A stretch of DNA of 64,000 bases from Parasphingorhabdus litoris DSM 22379 (lineage in GTDB: Bacteria; Pseudomonadota; Alphaproteobacteria; Sphingomonadales; Sphingomonadaceae). The DNA is taken from contig NZ_CP086727.1 of NCBI RefSeq assembly GCF_020906275.1, forward strand, positions 1,984,001 through 2,048,000, written 5' to 3'. Under the pieces are notes generated by a model. The model did no database searches and was not told where the DNA came from. It was given only the letters and a program-made list of their open reading frames with translations. Shown in pieces: positions 62,001 through 64,000 of the stretch; position 1 is the first letter of the stretch; each line of letters starts with the position of its first letter. The position numbers were made by a program, and so were the translations under genes.

Positions 62001-64000
62001 GCTTGCACCACCCAGCACAGAGGCTGTTGCATTGCCCTGCGCCGTCGTGATGGCGTCTTGCGCTGCAATCGCCGCGCCGACACTGTCGTGGGTAGCCGTG
62101 CCAACCGTGAAAGTTGGCGCTGTGCCGGCAATTACATCGGCGCCGCCGCCAATGTAGCTGTTCGTATTACTCGCTACATCAAACAGTTGCGACCCATTAA
62201 CGGCCTCGTCCGACGTCCCCGTCACAGCGCCATTTGACAGACCAGACAGCACCCGTGTGCCAGCTGTACCATCAAACTGAACCTCCATACCATCCGTGGC
62301 AGCAGCAACCGTAATCGGCGCGCCGGCCGCAGCCTGCTGCACCAGACCGGCTGTACCGTTATTGATATTATTAATATTCGTCGTGTTGAAATCAACCTGT
62401 TCGGTCACAACCTCAAATGCATCGTCAATATTATCGGCCGTATTGTTGTTGGGAGTCATGAATGACGGCGCGGTATAGTTACCGGCTGCGTCAAACACAT
62501 CTTCACCAACCAGCATGTTGATATTGTCCGCCTGACTGGCCAGCTGGCGAACCGTGACCGCATCGGATAAATCGGCGCCGTCGGCGACGCCTTGAATCCG
62601 GCGGTTGCCGACCGCCATAACGCTGCTTGGAAGCCCAGCTCCTGTACCATAGGCTGCGCCAACTGCTACCGAAGTATTCGAGTTCGAACCGATCGCTATA
62701 GAGCCAGCGACATCAGCGATTGCACCGGTACCCAATGCCACTGCATTATTAGCTGTTGCTTGACTGGTCGAACCAAGGGATGTGGAACCATTTGCGGAAG
62801 CCATCGCATCAATCCCGGATGCCAGGGCACCGACGCCATTAGCTGTGGTATTTCTTCCGACAGCCGTACCTGTAACGCTTGCAGTAGCCGCGGAACCCAA
62901 AGCCGAGCTGTTGCCGCTCGCAGATGCCCCTTCTCCGAAGGCAATACTAGAGTTTCCGTTCGCGCTAGAATCACGACCGAAAGCAACTGATCCGTCTGCT
63001 GTTGAACTAGAATTGGTACCTATGGCGATGGAATCGTTACCTGACGCCTCACTATTCAACCCGCCGGCAAAGGACCGTGATTGGCTGGCTTCTGCTCCAG
63101 AGCCCAAAGCGACGCCTGCAAATCCGGTCGCTCGGGTACCGGCGCCAACTGCAAGAGATTGATTGGCAGAAGCAATCGCGCCATCACCGCCTGCCGAGGC
63201 ACTATCGCCGGTAGCCATCGGCGCAACAGTCGCCGTTGCTGAACTGGTTTCGAAATCTCCACCGGCCGCAGATGCAACAGTTTCCAAGGCATCCAACGCA
63301 CTTCCGACGTCATTATAATCCGTGCCATCGATATTATAAGTCGGGGCAGTGTTAGTTGTAATATCCGTACCACCGCCCAGATAGCTGCTGACAGTCGTAT
63401 TGTTGGCAAACAGTTGCGACCCATTAACAGCCTCATCCGATGCCGCCGTCACAGCGCCATCTGACAGTCCAGATAGAGTCCGGGTGCCCGCGGTGCCATC
63501 AAACTGAACCTCCATACCATCCGTGGCAGCAGCAACCGTAATCGGCGCGCCGGCCGCAGCCTGCTGCACCAAACCGGCAGTACCATTATTGATATTGGTG
63601 ACATCCGTGGAAATCTCATCAAACACCGCCTGTACCGTTGTCTGTGGAGTGCTGTCGTAAGTAAAGCCGCCCGTCACATCGCCGGTACTCGCATTATATG
63701 CGCTTGTTCCACCCAGCACAGAGGCTGTTGCATTGCCCTGCGCCGTCGTGATGGCGTCTTGCGCTGCAATCGCCGCGCCAACACTGTCGTGGGTAGCCGT
63801 GCCAACCGTGAAAGTTGGCGCTGTGCCGGCAATTACATCGGCGCCGCCGCCAATGTAGCTGTTCGTATTACTCGCTACATCAAACAGTTGCGACCCATTA
63901 ACAGCCTCATCCGATGCCGCCGTCACAGCGCCATCTGACAGTCCAGATAGAGTCCGGGTGCCCGCGGTGCCATCAAACTGAACCTCCATACCATCCGTGG
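59058..64000 (-). CDS. Trimeric autotransporter adhesin (YadA-like), 3' part
   Basis: At least 1643 residues are encoded; the N-terminus lies beyond the window. YadA-like head repeats of about 14 residues (SIAIGTNSSSTADGSVAFG, NSSIAFGEGASASG) alternate with neck-like NGSQLF segments and modules containing NINNGTAGLVQQAAAGAP. A coiled-coil stalk of 14-residue repeats (NNRTDIDTNTTNIA) is encoded around 60100-60440. The last ~80 residues are the membrane anchor: AGVALATAIANIPQLS, EGKFSIGGAFGAFNGEGG, ending AVGAGIAMEF with a terminal Phe. Homotrimeric adhesins of this type (Type Vc) mediate attachment or aggregation. The gene heads, as far as seen, the operon with the secreted protein, IalB, EAL and small membrane protein. 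Confidence 0.93.
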   Translation of the reverse strand, partial: TDGMEVQFDGTAGTRTLSGLSDGAVTAASDEAVNGSQLFDVASNTNSYIGGGADVIAGTAPTFTVGTATHDSVGAAIAAQDAITTAQGNATASVLGGTSAYNASTGDVTGGFTYDSTPQTTVQAVFDEISTDVTNINNGTAGLVQQAAAGAPITVAAATDGMEVQFDGTAGTRTLSGLSDGAVTAASDEAVNGSQLFANNTTVSSYLGGGTDITTNTAPTYNIDGTDYNDVGSALDALETVASAAGGDFETSSATATVAPMATGDSASAGGDGAIASANQSLAVGAGTRATGFAGVALGSGAEASQSRSFAGGLNSEASGNDSIAIGTNSSSTADGSVAFGRDSSANGNSSIAFGEGASASGNSSALGSAATASVTGTAVGRNTTANGVGALASGIDAMASANGSTSLGSTSQATANNAVALGTGAIADVAGSIAIGSNSNTSVAVGAAYGTGAGLPSSVMAVGNRRIQGVADGADLSDAVTVRQLASQADNINMLVGEDVFDAAGNYTAPSFMTPNNNTADNIDDAFEVVTEQVDFNTTNINNINNGTAGLVQQAAAGAPITVAAATDGMEVQFDGTAGTRVLSGLSNGAVTGTSDEAVNGSQLFDVASNTNSYIGGGADVIAGTAPTFTVGTATHDSVGAAIAAQDAITTAQGNATASVLGGASRYNESTGVVTGGFTYDTTPQSTVQAVFDEINTDITNINNGTAGLVQQAAAGAPITVAAATDGMEVQFDGTAGTRVLSGLSDGAVTGTSDEAINGSQLAGVTNNIDALVGSGNVLAGTLPSFTTPNGGMADNVTEAFQRVTTQVNGNTTNINNINNGTTGAFRSENAAMDAAPSNAGPDAVAGGFGSQANASQATAIGNDALANGSNASAIGYGAQANAANAAAIGSDARANAANATALGFRASATNVGDVALGFGTRTSASTDAGYATATGAPANGIVGIGDRRIQGVAAGAEADEAVNVAQLNAVAQAGATAFGGGAAVDPMTGAFTAPTYTVGAANYDNVGAAITAQDDITTAQGNTTASTFGGTSDYDPTTGVVTGGFTYDATAQTTVQSVFDEIDADITNITNGDVGLVRQAGVPGAGNVAPITVGATTNGTEVLFNNLAGANRRLIGVANGAVTASSNEAVNGSQLFGVTTNIDALVGSGDVLAGTLPSFTTPNGGTADNVTDAFQEVTEQVDTNTTNIANNTTNITNLDNRVTTNETNIANNRTDIDQNRTDIDNLDNRVTVNETNIANNRTDIDTNTTNIANNRTDIDTNTTNIADNRTDIDQNTTNIADNRTDIDSNTTEINNITNGGGIKYFRADNTDQADAIASGENAIAAGQNAQALGTDSAAFGHNASAQGDNTTAVGAGATAFASTALGAGSAAAGGGTAVGDNARAGVDANNMPDGTNNNNAFGNDSVATGGNATALGYNSQATGENSTAVGNGAQATYANSTAVGAGAQTRMVDQVVLGTATSTVTAQGVLQNGDVTSDRIVSINAEGDMRSVTVADITEQVAGNITVVGGSDTNVNGPNVINIRDGSITSVDIADGAINTRNIADGAVTYNKLGADVRNRFNELNDRDNRNTAGVALATAIANIPQLSQEGKFSIGGAFGAFNGEGGWAFGANGRFSENVVGRTSVGITSQGDVAVGAGIAMEF
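60100..60440 (-). repeat. 42-bp coiled-coil stalk repeats in the adhesin
   Basis: Several copies of a 42-bp unit encode the 14-residue motif NNRTDIDTNTTNIA with Asn at core positions, as in right-handed trimeric adhesin stalks. The two copies around 60190-60285 are nearly identical. Slippage here would change stalk length by 14 residues. Confidence 0.8.
61801..62274 (-). repeat. 474-bp module in the adhesin, copy 1
   Basis: This stretch encodes the module running from the GMEVQFDGTAGTR segment through NGSQLF, YIGGGADVIAGTAPTFTVG, VLGG, TGGFTYD and NINNGTAGLVQQAAAGAP. It ends 474 bp (158 codons) before the same element recurs at 62275. It is very similar to the copy at 63502-63975. Confidence 0.8.
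63502..63975 (-). repeat. 474-bp module in the adhesin, copy 2
   Basis: Same module and period as at 61801-62274; the element recurs at 63976 and continues to the window end. The high DNA identity of copies about 1.7 kb apart allows recombination and may mislead assembly. Confidence 0.8.

Noticed and set aside
59705..63436. Long frames on both strands in the adhesin gene
   Set aside because: They shadow the repetitive adhesin frame; the minus-strand YadA-like frame with its C-terminal anchor is the only one with a coherent protein.

Overview
The window looks like a chromosomal segment of an alphaproteobacterium, most likely a marine-type sphingomonad (Sphingomonadales, in the direction of Sphingorhabdus/Parasphingorhabdus; the genus is a guess). 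The grounds are a pdhA-pdhB pair whose E1-beta carries its own N-terminal lipoyl domain, a YqeY-dnaG-rpoD macromolecular synthesis cluster without rpsU, DUF4170 and SdhE proteins typical of alphaproteobacteria, an IalB-family protein, and moderate GC.

Bases 1-34825 are mostly housekeeping: pdhBA, a FtsB-like septum protein and eno; a five-gene cassette of small envelope-associated proteins (DUF883-like, YqjE-like, DUF4170); rhomboid protease and greA; carB and carA, separated by an unknown gene, a broken mini-gene and a small lipoprotein; yqeY-dnaG-rpoD with a DUF559 nuclease gene inserted between inverted repeats; a MoxR ATPase and VWA pair; a NamZ-like amidase/muramidase and DOMON-like pair; tyrS, a PilZ protein, recG, sdhE, mfd, a GGDEF/EAL protein, moaA, nadK and tRNA-Asn.

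After tRNA-Asn the character changes. Bases 34826-44119 hold a nearly gene-free tract and a gene for a 2831-residue repetitive autotransporter with an AT-rich upstream region. Bases 44660-56926 hold seven genes on the minus strand: a MalT/LuxR-type regulator, a secreted pepsin-like (A1) protein with an altered first catalytic motif, a secreted protein with two avidin-like domains, a cyclophilin, a TonB-dependent receptor, and both subunits of a hydantoinase/oxoprolinase-type enzyme. This is the most novel part of the window. It reads as a capture, digestion, import and ring-opening route for an unknown ligand. Biotin or biotinylated peptides are an attractive guess because of the avidin-like domains, and pyroglutamyl peptides are a sober alternative.

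Bases 57239-64000 hold a surface-adhesion operon: a trimeric autotransporter adhesin (cut by the window end), a small secreted protein, an IalB-family protein, a degenerate and probably inactive EAL protein, and a 59-residue membrane peptide. The adhesin gene contains near-identical 474-bp repeats that could recombine or mislead assembly.
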